From Caecibacteroides pullorum (GTDB taxonomy: Bacteria; Bacteroidota; Bacteroidia; Bacteroidales; Bacteroidaceae), in NCBI RefSeq assembly GCF_019239235.1, contig NZ_JAAZTS010000002.1, forward strand, positions 62,001 through 126,000: 64,000 nucleotides of DNA, written 5' to 3'. The notes beneath the pieces are model-generated. The model was not told the DNA's origin. It saw only the letters and a program-made list of their open reading frames with translations, and made no database searches. How positions within the stretch are numbered: position 1 is the stretch's first letter; each line of letters begins with the position of its first letter. Positions 26,041 to 33,894 of this stretch are shown one piece after another. Made by a program: the position numbers and the translations under genes.

Positions 26041-26583
26041 TTACAGCGTGATTTGGATGAGTCCGCCGTAGGGCGTCAGAGAGCTGAAAGCTTCTTCTGC
26101 GGTGATGAGGCCTGCGTAAATCTGTGCACAGATCAGTACACCTCCGTGGGCAAAGATGGCTACACGCCGGTAGGGTTTCTGCTTCAGCTCATCCAGGAAG
26201 CGGCTGACACGTTCGTATTGCATGGCGAAAGATTCGCCTCCTGTAGCCGCTACGTTCAGGTAGTCGGCATACCATTCCTGAAGGCGGGGATCGTCGTTTC
26301 GGTCGAATGGCTTCATTTCCCAGGCTCCGAAGTTGATTTCTATGAGCCGTTTGTCTCGTTCGGCGTTGGGGTAACCGCAATAATCGGCCAGTCGTACGCA
26401 ACGGGTCAACGGACTGGTGAACGCGTGATCGAAGTTTTCTTCTTCGGGTAAGGAAGCCTTCAGGCGAGACAGGGTGATGGCAGCTTCCTGTTCGAAACTG
26501 TCTTTCAGGGGGACGTCTGTCTGTCCGTAGCAGACTCCCGGCGGTACGTCTACCGAGGTATGTCGTATTAAAGTAATTTCCAT
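26041..26583 (-). CDS. cobC: Alpha-ribazole phosphatase (histidine phosphatase family)
   Basis: From the ATG at 26583 the product has 180 residues and opens with MEITLIRHTSVDVPPGVCYG; the phosphoacceptor is the His of RHT, and FAHGGVL near the C-terminus holds the second catalytic His. This CobC form removes the 5' phosphate from alpha-ribazole phosphate or adenosylcobalamin phosphate. The upstream TTG at 26598 falls in a -7 element and is rejected. It overlaps cobS by 16 bases and closes the cobU-cobT-cobS-cobC run. Confidence 0.9.
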   Translation of the reverse strand: MEITLIRHTSVDVPPGVCYGQTDVPLKDSFEQEAAITLSRLKASLPEEENFDHAFTSPLTRCVRLADYCGYPNAERDKRLIEINFGAWEMKPFDRNDDPRLQEWYADYLNVAATGGESFAMQYERVSRFLDELKQKPYRRVAIFAHGGVLICAQIYAGLITAEEAFSSLTPYGGLIQITL

Positions 26584-27314
26584 AAGATGACAGCGCAAAG
26601 ATAAAATGAGATTTCACATAACAGAAACATTGCTCCGCAGCAGTCGCCCGTGTAGCCTTGAAGCTTTTTCTTTAAGAAGCGGCAGAGCAGCAGGCAGACG
26701 AACATGGGGACGACGGTAGCCGGCCACAAGCGTAGCGGCAGCAGGAACAGCAGAGGCAGGATGCCGCTGACGAAGGCTGTAATCAGCTCGCCCCGGTTCA
26801 TGCCGCTATACACGACTTTGGCCTTGCTTTCAGCTTCGGGACGGGCATAGGGCAGGTAGTTGATGATTTGCGAGGCACAGAACTTGCTCCAGCAGTCGCA
26901 GCAAAGTGCCAGTGCGCACAGTACGGAAAGCGGCAACCGGCTTGGAAGCTGCCAGAACAGCAGGAAGTAGAAGATCAGACCCACGATACCATACGTCCCG
27001 ATGTGCGAATCCTTCATGATGGCCAGGATGCGTTCGCGGGTTGTTCCTCCGCCGAAGCCGTCGAAGAAGTCGGCCAGTCCGTCCTCGTGCAGGCATCCCG
27101 TCACGAGCAAGCGCGACAGAATGGCCAGCAGCCAGGCCACAGGCAAGGGAAGTACTTGAGCGGCGAGCCAAAGTACTCCGGCCATGATGCCCCCCGTCAG
27201 CCAGCCCACAAGCGGCCAGTAAGGTACTACATGCTTGAAGCATTCGGCGGGTACTTCCCTGATTTTCCAGAAGGGAAGCCTCGTAAAGAATATAAGAGCA
27301 GCCAGAAAATTCAT
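26568..27314 (-). CDS. cobS: Adenosylcobinamide-GDP ribazoletransferase (cobalamin synthase)
   Basis: A 248-residue polytopic membrane protein that joins adenosylcobinamide-GDP to alpha-ribazole (phosphate), the last assembly step. It starts with the family N-terminus FLAALIFFTRLPF and contains the CDP-alcohol-transferase-like acidic motif in LHEDGLADFFDGFGGG, followed by TRERILAIMKDSHIGTYG. About six hydrophobic segments are visible. It is three bases downstream of cobT and overlaps cobC by 16 bases, so it is firmly within the operon. Confidence 0.95.
   Translation of the reverse strand: MNFLAALIFFTRLPFWKIREVPAECFKHVVPYWPLVGWLTGGIMAGVLWLAAQVLPLPVAWLLAILSRLLVTGCLHEDGLADFFDGFGGGTTRERILAIMKDSHIGTYGIVGLIFYFLLFWQLPSRLPLSVLCALALCCDCWSKFCASQIINYLPYARPEAESKAKVVYSGMNRGELITAFVSGILPLLFLLPLRLWPATVVPMFVCLLLCRFLKKKLQGYTGDCCGAMFLLCEISFYLCAVILWKLL
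26596..26603 (-). promoter_or_regulatory. Possible internal promoter for cobC (TATCTTTG)
   Basis: A perfect TAnnTTTG match on the minus strand inside the 3' end of cobS, 13 bases before the cobC ATG. It could be chance or give extra cobC transcript. Confidence 0.4.
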
Positions 27315-27317
27315 CGC

Positions 27318-28355
27318 TTAAAAGTATTTGGTAATGGAAGCATGCGCAAAGTTATCCATCTCGTTAATCATTCGTACGGCTGAGTCGACCAAGGGATAGG
27401 CACAAATGGCACCGGTTCCCTCTCCAAGCCTCAATCCTAGGTTTATCAGCGGTTTGGCTTGCATGTACTCCAGTATCAGTTTATGTCCGCTTTCGTCGCC
27501 GCAATGTCCGAAGATGGCATAATCTTTCACAGCCGGACAGAGCTGCATGGCAGCCAGCATGCAGTTGGTCATGATAAATCCGTCTACCAGTATCAGCATT
27601 TTCAGTTCGGCAGCCTGGAGCATGGCTCCTACAGCCATCACCATTTCCAGTCCACCGAAGTAGCGGATGATGTCGGTGGCCGATCCGTCTCCGTTGTAGT
27701 TTTCCATGCTTCTTTTCAGTACTTCGTATTTATGGCGGATGCCTTGCTGGTTCAGTCCGCTACCAGCACCTACACACTGCTCCAGGGGAATTCCCGTGAA
27801 ATAGGTCATCCACAGTGACGAGGACGAAGTGTTTCCTATTCCCATTTCTCCGAAGCTCAGCACGTTGCTTCCTTCTTCGTGGCATCGGCGTACCACTTCG
27901 GCACCGCGTTCGATGCAGAGTTCCATCTCTTCCTGCGTCATGGCAGCTTCGTACAGATAGTTGCGGGTACCACGGCGTACTTTCATGTCGATGATGCCTT
28001 TCTCGTAGGGCAGGTCATAGTCCACGCCGGCGTCTACGATTTTCAGTTCGAAACCATGTTGGCGGCAGAGGAAGTTGACGCCGGCTCCTCCATGGAGGAA
28101 ATTGCTCAGTTGTTGCCAGGTCACTTCTTTCGGTGACAGACTTACACCTTCGTCTACAATTCCGTGGTCGGCGGCAAAGATGATGTTCTGCGGCTTGTGC
28201 AGTGCCGGAGTCAAGGTTTGTTGAATCAGGGAAATTTGCAGGGCTATTTCTTCCAGCCTTCCCAGCGAGCCTTTCGGTTTGGTCAGGTTGTTAATCTTGT
28301 CTATAATGGATGGACGCAGGTTTTCGTCCGGTTTTTCAATATGAAATGTTTTCAT
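27318..28355 (-). CDS. cobT: Nicotinate-nucleotide-dimethylbenzimidazole phosphoribosyltransferase
   Basis: A 345-residue enzyme that moves the phosphoribosyl group from NaMN to dimethylbenzimidazole (or another base) to form alpha-ribazole phosphate. Visible signatures: [15 protein letters not shown] near residue 28, [34 protein letters not shown], and the catalytic Glu at about residue 312 in RLGEGTGA. The length is normal for the family. It is 19 bases downstream of cobU and 3 bases upstream of cobS. The NaMN it uses is the product of pncB, encoded 5 kb away in the same block. Confidence 0.96.
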   Translation of the reverse strand: MKTFHIEKPDENLRPSIIDKINNLTKPKGSLGRLEEIALQISLIQQTLTPALHKPQNIIFAADHGIVDEGVSLSPKEVTWQQLSNFLHGGAGVNFLCRQHGFELKIVDAGVDYDLPYEKGIIDMKVRRGTRNYLYEAAMTQEEMELCIERGAEVVRRCHEEGSNVLSFGEMGIGNTSSSSLWMTYFTGIPLEQCVGAGSGLNQQGIRHKYEVLKRSMENYNGDGSATDIIRYFGGLEMVMAVGAMLQAAELKMLILVDGFIMTNCMLAAMQLCPAVKDYAIFGHCGDESGHKLILEYMQAKPLINLGLRLGEGTGAICAYPLVDSAVRMINEMDNFAHASITKYF

Positions 28356-28374
28356 GCTTTTATCTCTGTTTTTG

Positions 28375-28884
28375 TTATTTTACTTTCATGGGTATGCCTG
28401 CCACCATAAGGATGACTTCGTCGGCCTGTGAGGCGATATACTGGTTCACCCACCCCTGAAGATCAGTAAACTTGCGTTGTATTTCGTTTTCGGAGGTTGC
28501 TCCACAGCCTATTTCGTTGGTGACAAACAGAAAGATGGCATCCTGGTGTGTAAAGCGGTCGAATTCCTCGCGGACGGCTTTCAACGTTTGGTCTACGTCT
28601 GCATTCAGGTCGAAAAAGAAGTTGGTACACCATAAGGTCACACAGTCTATCAGGACTACCCGTCCGTCCAGTTGGTGTTGGCTCAGTACCTTTTCCTCTT
28701 CGATGTTGGTCCATTCAGGGCCTCTTCGTTCCTGATGGCGCAGGACACGTTGTCTGAACTCTTCGTCCCAGATGCGTGCTGTCGCCATGTAAACCGGGTT
28801 GGGAGAGAGGGTTAAGGCTCTTTTTTCCGCATAGCTGCTTTTGCCGGAACGTGCTCCTCCTGTGATTAATATAATCCGTTTCAT
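28375..28884 (-). CDS. cobU: Adenosylcobinamide kinase / guanylyltransferase
   Basis: From the ATG at 28884 the 169-residue product begins [20 protein letters not shown], the P-loop of Cob[11 protein letters not shown] contains the His that carries GMP in the transferase half-reaction. The enzyme phosphorylates adenosylcobinamide and then makes adenosylcobinamide-GDP. The longer TTG start at 28911 is rejected because it lies in the promoter element at 28909-28916. It is the first gene of the minus-strand cobU-cobT-cobS-cobC operon and diverges from the tRNA gene. Confidence 0.94.
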   Translation of the reverse strand: MKRIILITGGARSGKSSYAEKRALTLSPNPVYMATARIWDEEFRQRVLRHQERRGPEWTNIEEEKVLSQHQLDGRVVLIDCVTLWCTNFFFDLNADVDQTLKAVREEFDRFTHQDAIFLFVTNEIGCGATSENEIQRKFTDLQGWVNQYIASQADEVILMVAGIPMKVK

Positions 28885-28908
28885 AGGTTTTATTTTTCTA
28901 ACGGGAAA

Positions 28909-28916
28909 CAAAAATA
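28909..28916 (-). promoter_or_regulatory. cobU operon promoter -7 element (TATTTTTG)
   Basis: TATTTTTG on the minus strand fits TAnnTTTG, 24 bases before the cobU ATG. No cobalamin riboswitch could be recognised in the short leader. Confidence 0.55.
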
Positions 28917-28938
28917 CAAGATTTTGCTGATTTCATAG

Positions 28939-28968
28939 TTGTATTTCTCAAAAAAGTATTTATCTTTG
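28939..28968 (+). promoter_or_regulatory. tRNA-Gly promoter (TTG-N19-TATCTTTG)
   Basis: TTG at 28939-28941 and TATCTTTG at 28961-28968 are spaced by exactly 19 bases, the optimum for the Bacteroidetes primary sigma factor, about 50 bases before the tRNA. Confidence 0.7.
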
Positions 28969-29018
28969 TCCCCGCTTTGCGAAAAGTTCTGTTTGTAAAG
29001 ACAAAAATACTTCGACAG

Positions 29019-29091
29019 GCGGCAGTAGCTCAGTTGGTAGAGCATCAGCTTCCCAAGCTGAGGGTCACGGGTTCGAGTCCCGCTTGCCGCT
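29019..29091 (+). tRNA. tRNA-Gly (anticodon CCC)
   Basis: A 73-base cloverleaf: acceptor stem GCGGCAG with TTGCCGC (one G-U), D-arm around AGCTCAGTTGGTAGAGC, anticodon stem TCAGC/GCTGA with loop TTCCCAA (anticodon CCC, reading GGG), T-arm with GGTTCGAGTCC and discriminator T. The CCA end is not encoded. An intrinsic terminator follows at 29101. Confidence 0.95.
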
Positions 29092-29100
29092 CATATTGAT

Positions 29101-29138
29101 AATCAGAGGTTTACGTGATGTAAGTCTCTGATTTTTTT
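29101..29138 (+). terminator. Terminator of the tRNA-Gly transcript
   Basis: Arms 29101-29114 and 29120-29133 pair over 14 positions with two internal mismatches, followed by a run of T to 29138. Confidence 0.75.
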
Positions 29139-29363
29139 GTTTTCTACTATTGCTTTTCTAACATGGACAATTACGTGTCCAGACCTTAATTTGATGAGTC
29201 TAACTGTCAGCTTGATGAACACAGACATCCCGTTTGGGGCTATGCAGTTCGGATGATCCATGAAAACAGAGGGGTGCCCTTTTTCTTTTTGACAGAAAAC
29301 TTGTGGAATAGGAAACATTTTATTTATTTTGCGGGAAATGCACTAAACAACGTGAAAGACATT

Positions 29364-30680
29364 ATGAAAAACAACAAAATTTGGAATGAAAGCATCGAAT
29401 GCATGGATCGGGAGAGCATGCGGAGATTGCAGGGGATTCGGCTGAAGAAAACGGTAGAGCGGGTGTACCACGACACGCCTTTCTACCGCAAGAAAATGCA
29501 GGAACTGGACATCACTCCCGACGACATCAACAGTATAGACGACATCGTGAAGCTGCCCTTCACCACGAAATATGATCTGAGGGATAATTATCCTTTCGGA
29601 CTTTGTGCCGTGCCTATGAGTCAGATTGTACGCATCCACGCCTCGTCGGGCACTACAGGTAAACCGACGGTGGTGGGCTACACGCGCAAAGATTTGTCGG
29701 TGTGGGCCGAATGTCTGTCGCGAGCTTTTACGGCTTATGGCGCAGACTGTTCGGACGTCTTCCAGATATCTTATGGATATGGACTTTTTACGGGCGGGCT
29801 GGGCGCTCATGCCGGTGCCGAGAATATCGGGGCATCTGTGATACCGATGTCCAGTGGAAATACGGAAAAACAGATTACGCTGATGCATGATTTTGGCGCT
29901 ACGATGCTGTGTTGTACACCGTCGTATGCACTGTATCTGGCGGATGCCATCCGTGATTCGGGATTGCCCCGTGAAGAGTTTAAGCTGAGAGCAGGAGCTT
30001 TCGGTGCGGAGCCGTGGACGGAACAGATGCGTCATGATATCGAAGCCAAGCTGGGTATCAAGGCTTATGACATCTATGGGCTGAGCGAAGTGGCTGGTCC
30101 GGGCGTAGGCTATGAATGTGAATGCCAGCACGGTACGCACCTGAATGAAGACCATTATTTCCCGGAAATCGTAGATCCGAAAACACTGGAACCTGTGGCA
30201 CCCGGTGAAACGGGCGAACTGGTGTTTACGCATCTGACAAAGGAAGGAATGCCTCTGTTGCGCTACCGGACGAAAGACCTGACGGCTCTGCATTATGAAA
30301 AATGTGCTTGCGGACGTACACTGGTGCGCATGGACCGCATCCTGGGACGCAGCGACGACATGCTGATTATCCGTGGTGTGAACGTATTCCCGACACAGAT
30401 CGAGTCTGTCATGCTGGAGATGCCGGAATTCGAACCGCATTATCAGCTGATTGTAGACCGTGTAAATAATACGGATACGATGGAGCTGCAAGTGGAGGTA
30501 AGACCGGAATTCTATTCGGACGAAATCAAGAAGATGATGGATATGAAGAAGCGTCTGACAGCCCGTCTGCAAAGTGTATTGGGCTTGAGTGTAGACGTGA
30601 AGCTGGTGGAACCGCGCAGTATCGAGCGTAGTACGGGTAAGGCAAAACGTGTAGTAGACAAGAGAAAATTTGAAAGATAA
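29364..30680 (+). CDS. paaK: Phenylacetate-CoA ligase
   Basis: The start at ATG 29364 (MKNNKIWNESIECMDRE) gives 438 residues, the normal PaaK length; the frame is open further upstream but that part does not look coding. It is an adenylate-forming enzyme with the AMP-binding motif HASSGTTGKPTVVGYT near residue 95, then YDIYGLSEVAGPGVGYE and a C-terminal domain with GRSDDMLIIRGVNVFP. It converts phenylacetate, or a related aryl acid such as indoleacetate, to its CoA ester. In Bacteroidales it usually pairs with a tandem ACT-domain gene as here (12-base gap), probably in anaerobic aromatic amino acid metabolism. Confidence 0.9.
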   Translation: MKNNKIWNESIECMDRESMRRLQGIRLKKTVERVYHDTPFYRKKMQELDITPDDINSIDDIVKLPFTTKYDLRDNYPFGLCAVPMSQIVRIHASSGTTGKPTVVGYTRKDLSVWAECLSRAFTAYGADCSDVFQISYGYGLFTGGLGAHAGAENIGASVIPMSSGNTEKQITLMHDFGATMLCCTPSYALYLADAIRDSGLPREEFKLRAGAFGAEPWTEQMRHDIEAKLGIKAYDIYGLSEVAGPGVGYECECQHGTHLNEDHYFPEIVDPKTLEPVAPGETGELVFTHLTKEGMPLLRYRTKDLTALHYEKCACGRTLVRMDRILGRSDDMLIIRGVNVFPTQIESVMLEMPEFEPHYQLIVDRVNNTDTMELQVEVRPEFYSDEIKKMMDMKKRLTARLQSVLGLSVDVKLVEPRSIERSTGKAKRVVDKRKFER

Positions 30681-30691
30681 ATTATATCGCT

Positions 30692-31117
30692 ATGATTGCA
30701 AAACAATTATCAATTTTTTTGGAGAATAAGTCGGGACGCCTTACGGAGGTGACCCGGGTATTGGCTGAAGGTGGTATCAACCTCTCCGCCCTGTGTATCG
30801 CAGAAACGGCCGATTTCGGTATTCTGAGAGGAGTGGTTTCTGAGCCGGAGAAAGCTTATCAGCTGTTGAAGGAAAACCATTTTGCCGTAAATGTGAATGA
30901 CGTGGTAGGTATTTCTTGTCCTAACATTCCGGGAGCATTGGCCAAAGTGCTCCAGTATCTGTCGGACGAAGGAGTGTTCATCGAATATATGTATTCGTTT
31001 GCCAACGGAGATCATGCCAATGTGGTAATACGTCCCAGCGACATGGAGAACTGCCTGCGTGTGCTGAAAGAGCGTCGTGTAGAGCTGCTGGCAGCAAACG
31101 ATTTGTATAAACTTTGA
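30692..31117 (+). CDS. Tandem ACT-domain protein
   Basis: A 141-residue protein made of two ACT domains (about residues 1-68 and 69-141). Each has the beta-alpha-beta start with a Gly at the first turn: SGRLTEVTRVLAEGGINL and IPGALAKVLQYLSDEGVFI. ACT domains bind amino acids and control enzymes. It lies 12 bases after paaK and is likely its allosteric partner, perhaps sensing an aromatic amino acid; this is inference from position. It ends before a stable hairpin at 31132. Confidence 0.88.
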   Translation: MIAKQLSIFLENKSGRLTEVTRVLAEGGINLSALCIAETADFGILRGVVSEPEKAYQLLKENHFAVNVNDVVGISCPNIPGALAKVLQYLSDEGVFIEYMYSFANGDHANVVIRPSDMENCLRVLKERRVELLAANDLYKL

Positions 31118-31131
31118 TCCATTGGCGATTG

Positions 31132-31186
31132 ACGGTTGGCGGTGGGGGATAGCATCCCTCGGGGATGATTGCCTACCGCTGGCCGT
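31132..31186 (+). terminator. Branched hairpin after paaK-ACT operon
   Basis: An outer 12-position stem (31132-31143 with 31175-31186, three G-U pairs) encloses a 6-bp hairpin (31153-31158 with 31162-31167). TTTCTGCCTTTATGTTTTT follows, so termination is plausible but not classical. Confidence 0.5.
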
Positions 31187-31248
31187 TTCTGCCTTTATGT
31201 TTTTGAAAAATTAAGCTTCGTATCGTTGTTTTATTCAGTGCGAAGCTC

Positions 31249-31256
31249 TATCTTTG
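31249..31256 (+). promoter_or_regulatory. bamD operon promoter -7 element (TATCTTTG)
   Basis: TATCTTTG fits TAnnTTTG, 22 bases before the bamD ATG at 31279; a TTG-like -33 lies at about 31226. Confidence 0.65.
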
Positions 31257-31278
31257 CGCAATATTTGCGAATAACCGA

Positions 31279-32115
31279 ATGAAAAAGAATATCTTTATTG
31301 TAGCTTTGCTGGCAGCAGCGCTGGGATTGACATCGTGTGGTGAGTATAATAAACTGCTGAAAAGTACGGATTATGAGTACAAATATGAAGCTGCCAAGTC
31401 CTATTTTGCCAAAGGACAATATAACCGTGCCGCCACTTTGCTGAATGAGTTGATTGCCATTCTGAAGGGAACGGATAAGGCGGAAGAATCGCTTTATATG
31501 CTGGGTATGTGCTATTATAATGAGCAGGATTATCAGACTGCCGCACAAACCTTTATTCAGTATTATCAGGTTTATCCGCGAGGTACATATACCGAACTCT
31601 CCCGTTTCCATGCAGGTAAGGCCCTCTTCCTGGATACTCCGGAACCCCGTCTGGATCAGTCGAGCACTTACAAAGCAATTGACGAGCTTCAGATGTTTAT
31701 GGAATACTATCCGCAAAGCGCCAAGCATCAGGAAGCCCAGCAAATGATTTTCGAGTTGCAGGACAAGCTGGTTATGAAAGAATACTTGTCGGCCAAATTG
31801 TATTACAACTTGGGCAATTATATGGGCAATAACTACCAGTCATGTGTCATCACGGCACAAAATGCCCTGAAAGATTATCCTTATACTAATTTGCGTGAAG
31901 ACTTGTCGATCCTGATTCTGAGAGCCAAATACGAACTGGCTGTATACAGCGTGGAAGAAAGAAAGCAAGAGCGCTATCGTGAGGCTGTGGACGAATATTA
32001 CGCCTTCAAAAATGAATTTCCTGAAAGCAAGTACCTGAAGGAAGCCGAACGGATTTTTAGCAAGTCTCAGGCAGAATTGGGTGAAGGAAGCACTGAAGAA
32101 GAAGTAACTGAATAA
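31279..32115 (+). CDS. bamD: Outer membrane assembly lipoprotein BamD
   Basis: A 278-residue lipoprotein with lipobox LTSC (lipidated Cys20) and an array of TPR repeats over residues 35-250. The first repeats (YEAAKSYFAKGQYNRAATLLNEL, split by helix turns) and the FIQYYQVYPRG segment are typical of BamD/YfiO. It is part of the BAM complex that inserts beta-barrel proteins into the outer membrane and is essential in many bacteria. The acidic C-terminal tail is usual for Bacteroidetes members. It is the first gene of an operon with the omega-like subunit and a DUF4293-type membrane protein. Confidence 0.92.
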   Translation: MKKNIFIVALLAAALGLTSCGEYNKLLKSTDYEYKYEAAKSYFAKGQYNRAATLLNELIAILKGTDKAEESLYMLGMCYYNEQDYQTAAQTFIQYYQVYPRGTYTELSRFHAGKALFLDTPEPRLDQSSTYKAIDELQMFMEYYPQSAKHQEAQQMIFELQDKLVMKEYLSAKLYYNLGNYMGNNYQSCVITAQNALKDYPYTNLREDLSILILRAKYELAVYSVEERKQERYREAVDEYYAFKNEFPESKYLKEAERIFSKSQAELGEGSTEEEVTE

Positions 32116-32150
32116 CCGAAAAACTTAATTTATAATATAAGGTAAAAATT

Positions 32151-32486
32151 ATGGATTACAGAAAAACCAATGCTCCGGTAACTACCGTGACACGCGACTT
32201 GATGGAACTGTGTGAAGATACCGGCAACATTTATGAAACAGTGGCCATTATCGGAAAGCGTTCCAATCAAATCAGTGTGGAAATCAAAAATGATTTGTCC
32301 AAGAAACTGGCCGAGTTCGCATCCTATAATGACAACTTGGAAGAAGTATTTGAAAATCGTGAGCAGATAGAGATTTCACGCTATTATGAGAAACTGCCGA
32401 AACCGACGTTGATTGCTACTCAGGAATATATCGAAGGCAAGGTATACTACCGCAATCCGGCAAAAGAAAAAGAAAAACTGCAGTAA
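32151..32486 (+). CDS. rpoZ: RNA polymerase omega-like subunit (Bacteroidetes type)
   Basis: A 111-residue protein that matches the Bacteroidetes family annotated as omega/Rpb6-like, with the early segment NIYETVAIIGKRSNQIS, equivalent to the omega helix that contacts beta-prime, and a distinct C-terminal part (LPKPTLIATQEYIEGKVYY). Omega helps RNA polymerase assembly. The location between bamD and a DUF4293 gene is the conserved Bacteroidales arrangement. The stop codon overlaps the next start in TAATG, so the next gene is coupled. Confidence 0.82.
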   Translation: MDYRKTNAPVTTVTRDLMELCEDTGNIYETVAIIGKRSNQISVEIKNDLSKKLAEFASYNDNLEEVFENREQIEISRYYEKLPKPTLIATQEYIEGKVYYRNPAKEKEKLQ

Positions 32487-32944
32487 TGATACAGCGTATT
32501 CAATCTGTTTATCTGTTGGTAGTCACCATCTTGCTGGTTGTCACCATGTGTCAGCCGGTAGGTTCGTTCATTGCAGCAGATGGAGTGAACGCATCGGTAT
32601 TCAAGCCGCTGGGAGTGACTTTGGCTGACGGAAGTTTTCAGTCTACATGGGGTATGTTCGGCATTTTGTTGCTGTGTGCCATTGTAGCATTGGGAACTAT
32701 TTTTCTGTTCCGTAATCGTATGTTGCAGGTACGTATGACCATATTCAACAGTTTGCTGCTGATCGGTTATTACATTGTCGCAGCTGTGTTCTGGTACATG
32801 CTGAAGGGCAAATTAGGTGTTGACAGCTTTCAGCTGGGATGGGCATTGTGTCTGCCTGCAGTCTGCATTATTTTGAATTATCTGGCTTTCCGTGCTATTT
32901 TTAGTGATGAAGTGAAAGTGAAAGCTGCCGACAGATTGCGATAA
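32486..32944 (+). CDS. DUF4293-type membrane protein
   Basis: A 152-residue integral membrane protein with four hydrophobic helices (about residues 7-25, 55-73, 82-103 and 112-132) and a short basic C-terminus. The N-terminus MIQRIQSVYLL is characteristic of the DUF4293 family of Bacteroidetes, whose function is unknown. It starts on the last base of the rpoZ stop codon (TAATG) and is followed by an intrinsic terminator, so it closes the bamD operon. Confidence 0.8.
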   Translation: MIQRIQSVYLLVVTILLVVTMCQPVGSFIAADGVNASVFKPLGVTLADGSFQSTWGMFGILLLCAIVALGTIFLFRNRMLQVRMTIFNSLLLIGYYIVAAVFWYMLKGKLGVDSFQLGWALCLPAVCIILNYLAFRAIFSDEVKVKAADRLR

Positions 32945-32971
32945 AGTAATCCGGTAAACTAGTATAGAGAG

Positions 32972-33006
32972 AAGAGGGTGTTCCAGCGTGGATTACCCTC
33001 TTTTTT
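32972..33006 (+). terminator. Terminator of bamD operon
   Basis: Stem AAGAGGGT (32972-32979) with ACCCTCTT (32995-33002), then T to 33006. Confidence 0.8.
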
Positions 33007-33099
33007 GTTTTCCGTTTATTTACACGATTGTAACCTCAACTACATACGTTTGACATACACAGTGTGCATCTTTGTGACAGAAAAACAACACACTGAACA

Positions 33100-33894
33100 A
33101 TGATGCGTCTACGTACATTCTATTCTACCATTGTGCTGTCCGACATCCATCTGGGGACATCACATTCCAAGACAACCGAAGTGACCAATTTCCTGAAATC
33201 GGTGAACTGCCGTCGCCTGATATTAGACGGAGACATTATCGACGGATGGGCTTTGCGTAAGGGAGGTACCCGCAAGTGGCAGGCCCGTCACACAGACTTC
33301 TTCAAGGTTCTCATGAAGATGATGGAGAAACAGGGTACGGAGGTCATTTACGTGCGGGGCAATCACGATGATTTTTTGGACAGTCTGGTGCCCTTTACCT
33401 TTTACAATATTCGCATTGTGAAGGACTTTATTCACGAGACCCACGGCAAGCGCTACTACGTGACCCACGGTGACATTTTCGATACAGTGACCACGAACAT
33501 GAAGTGGTTGGCGCAGCTAGGCGATTGGGGTTACACCTTCCTGCTTTGGCTCAACAAAATCTACAACAACTACCGTATGCGCCACGGCTTGCCTTACTAT
33601 TCACTCTCGCAGGCTATCAAGCAGAAGGTAAAAACAGCAGTTTCCTATATTTCCGACTTTGAACAGGAATTGGTGAAGTTTGCCCGTGCCCGCAAGTGCG
33701 ACGGCGTGATATGTGGTCATATCCATCATCCGGCCGATACGTGGTACAATGACATCCATTACCTCAACTCGGGCGACTGGGTGGAGACAATGTCGGCTTT
33801 GGCTGAAGATGAAGACGGTAACTGGACAGTTATCCGCTACGGAGAGTTGCAGATAGAGCAAACCGAGAATCCGGTTCGTCAGATTGCCTCTTGA
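33100..33894 (+). CDS. LpxH-like UDP-2,3-diacylglucosamine diphosphatase family protein
   Basis: A 264-residue metallophosphoesterase with the complete metal-binding set: DIHLG, GDIIDGW, RGNHDD, THGD and GHIHHP. This arrangement is typical of the YbbF/LpxH branch, which removes UMP from UDP-diacylglucosamine in lipid A synthesis. There is no signal peptide, so it acts in the cytosol, perhaps at the inner membrane. The length is slightly above that of E. coli LpxH (240), and Bacteroidetes carry several paralogues, so the substrate is not certain. It has its own transcript after the terminator at 33006, and its 3' end overlaps the facing serine hydrolase gene by 16 bases. Confidence 0.78.
   Translation: MMRLRTFYSTIVLSDIHLGTSHSKTTEVTNFLKSVNCRRLILDGDIIDGWALRKGGTRKWQARHTDFFKVLMKMMEKQGTEVIYVRGNHDDFLDSLVPFTFYNIRIVKDFIHETHGKRYYVTHGDIFDTVTTNMKWLAQLGDWGYTFLLWLNKIYNNYRMRHGLPYYSLSQAIKQKVKTAVSYISDFEQELVKFARARKCDGVICGHIHHPADTWYNDIHYLNSGDWVETMSALAEDEDGNWTVIRYGELQIEQTENPVRQIAS

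Noticed and set aside
29019..29091. tRNA gene as integration site of a mobile element
   Set aside because: No duplicated 3' end of the tRNA was seen in the window and the neighbouring genes are housekeeping.
33060..33075. -7 element CATCTTTG before the LpxH-like gene
   Set aside because: The first base deviates and the nearest TTG is only 14 bases away, so the support is too weak.
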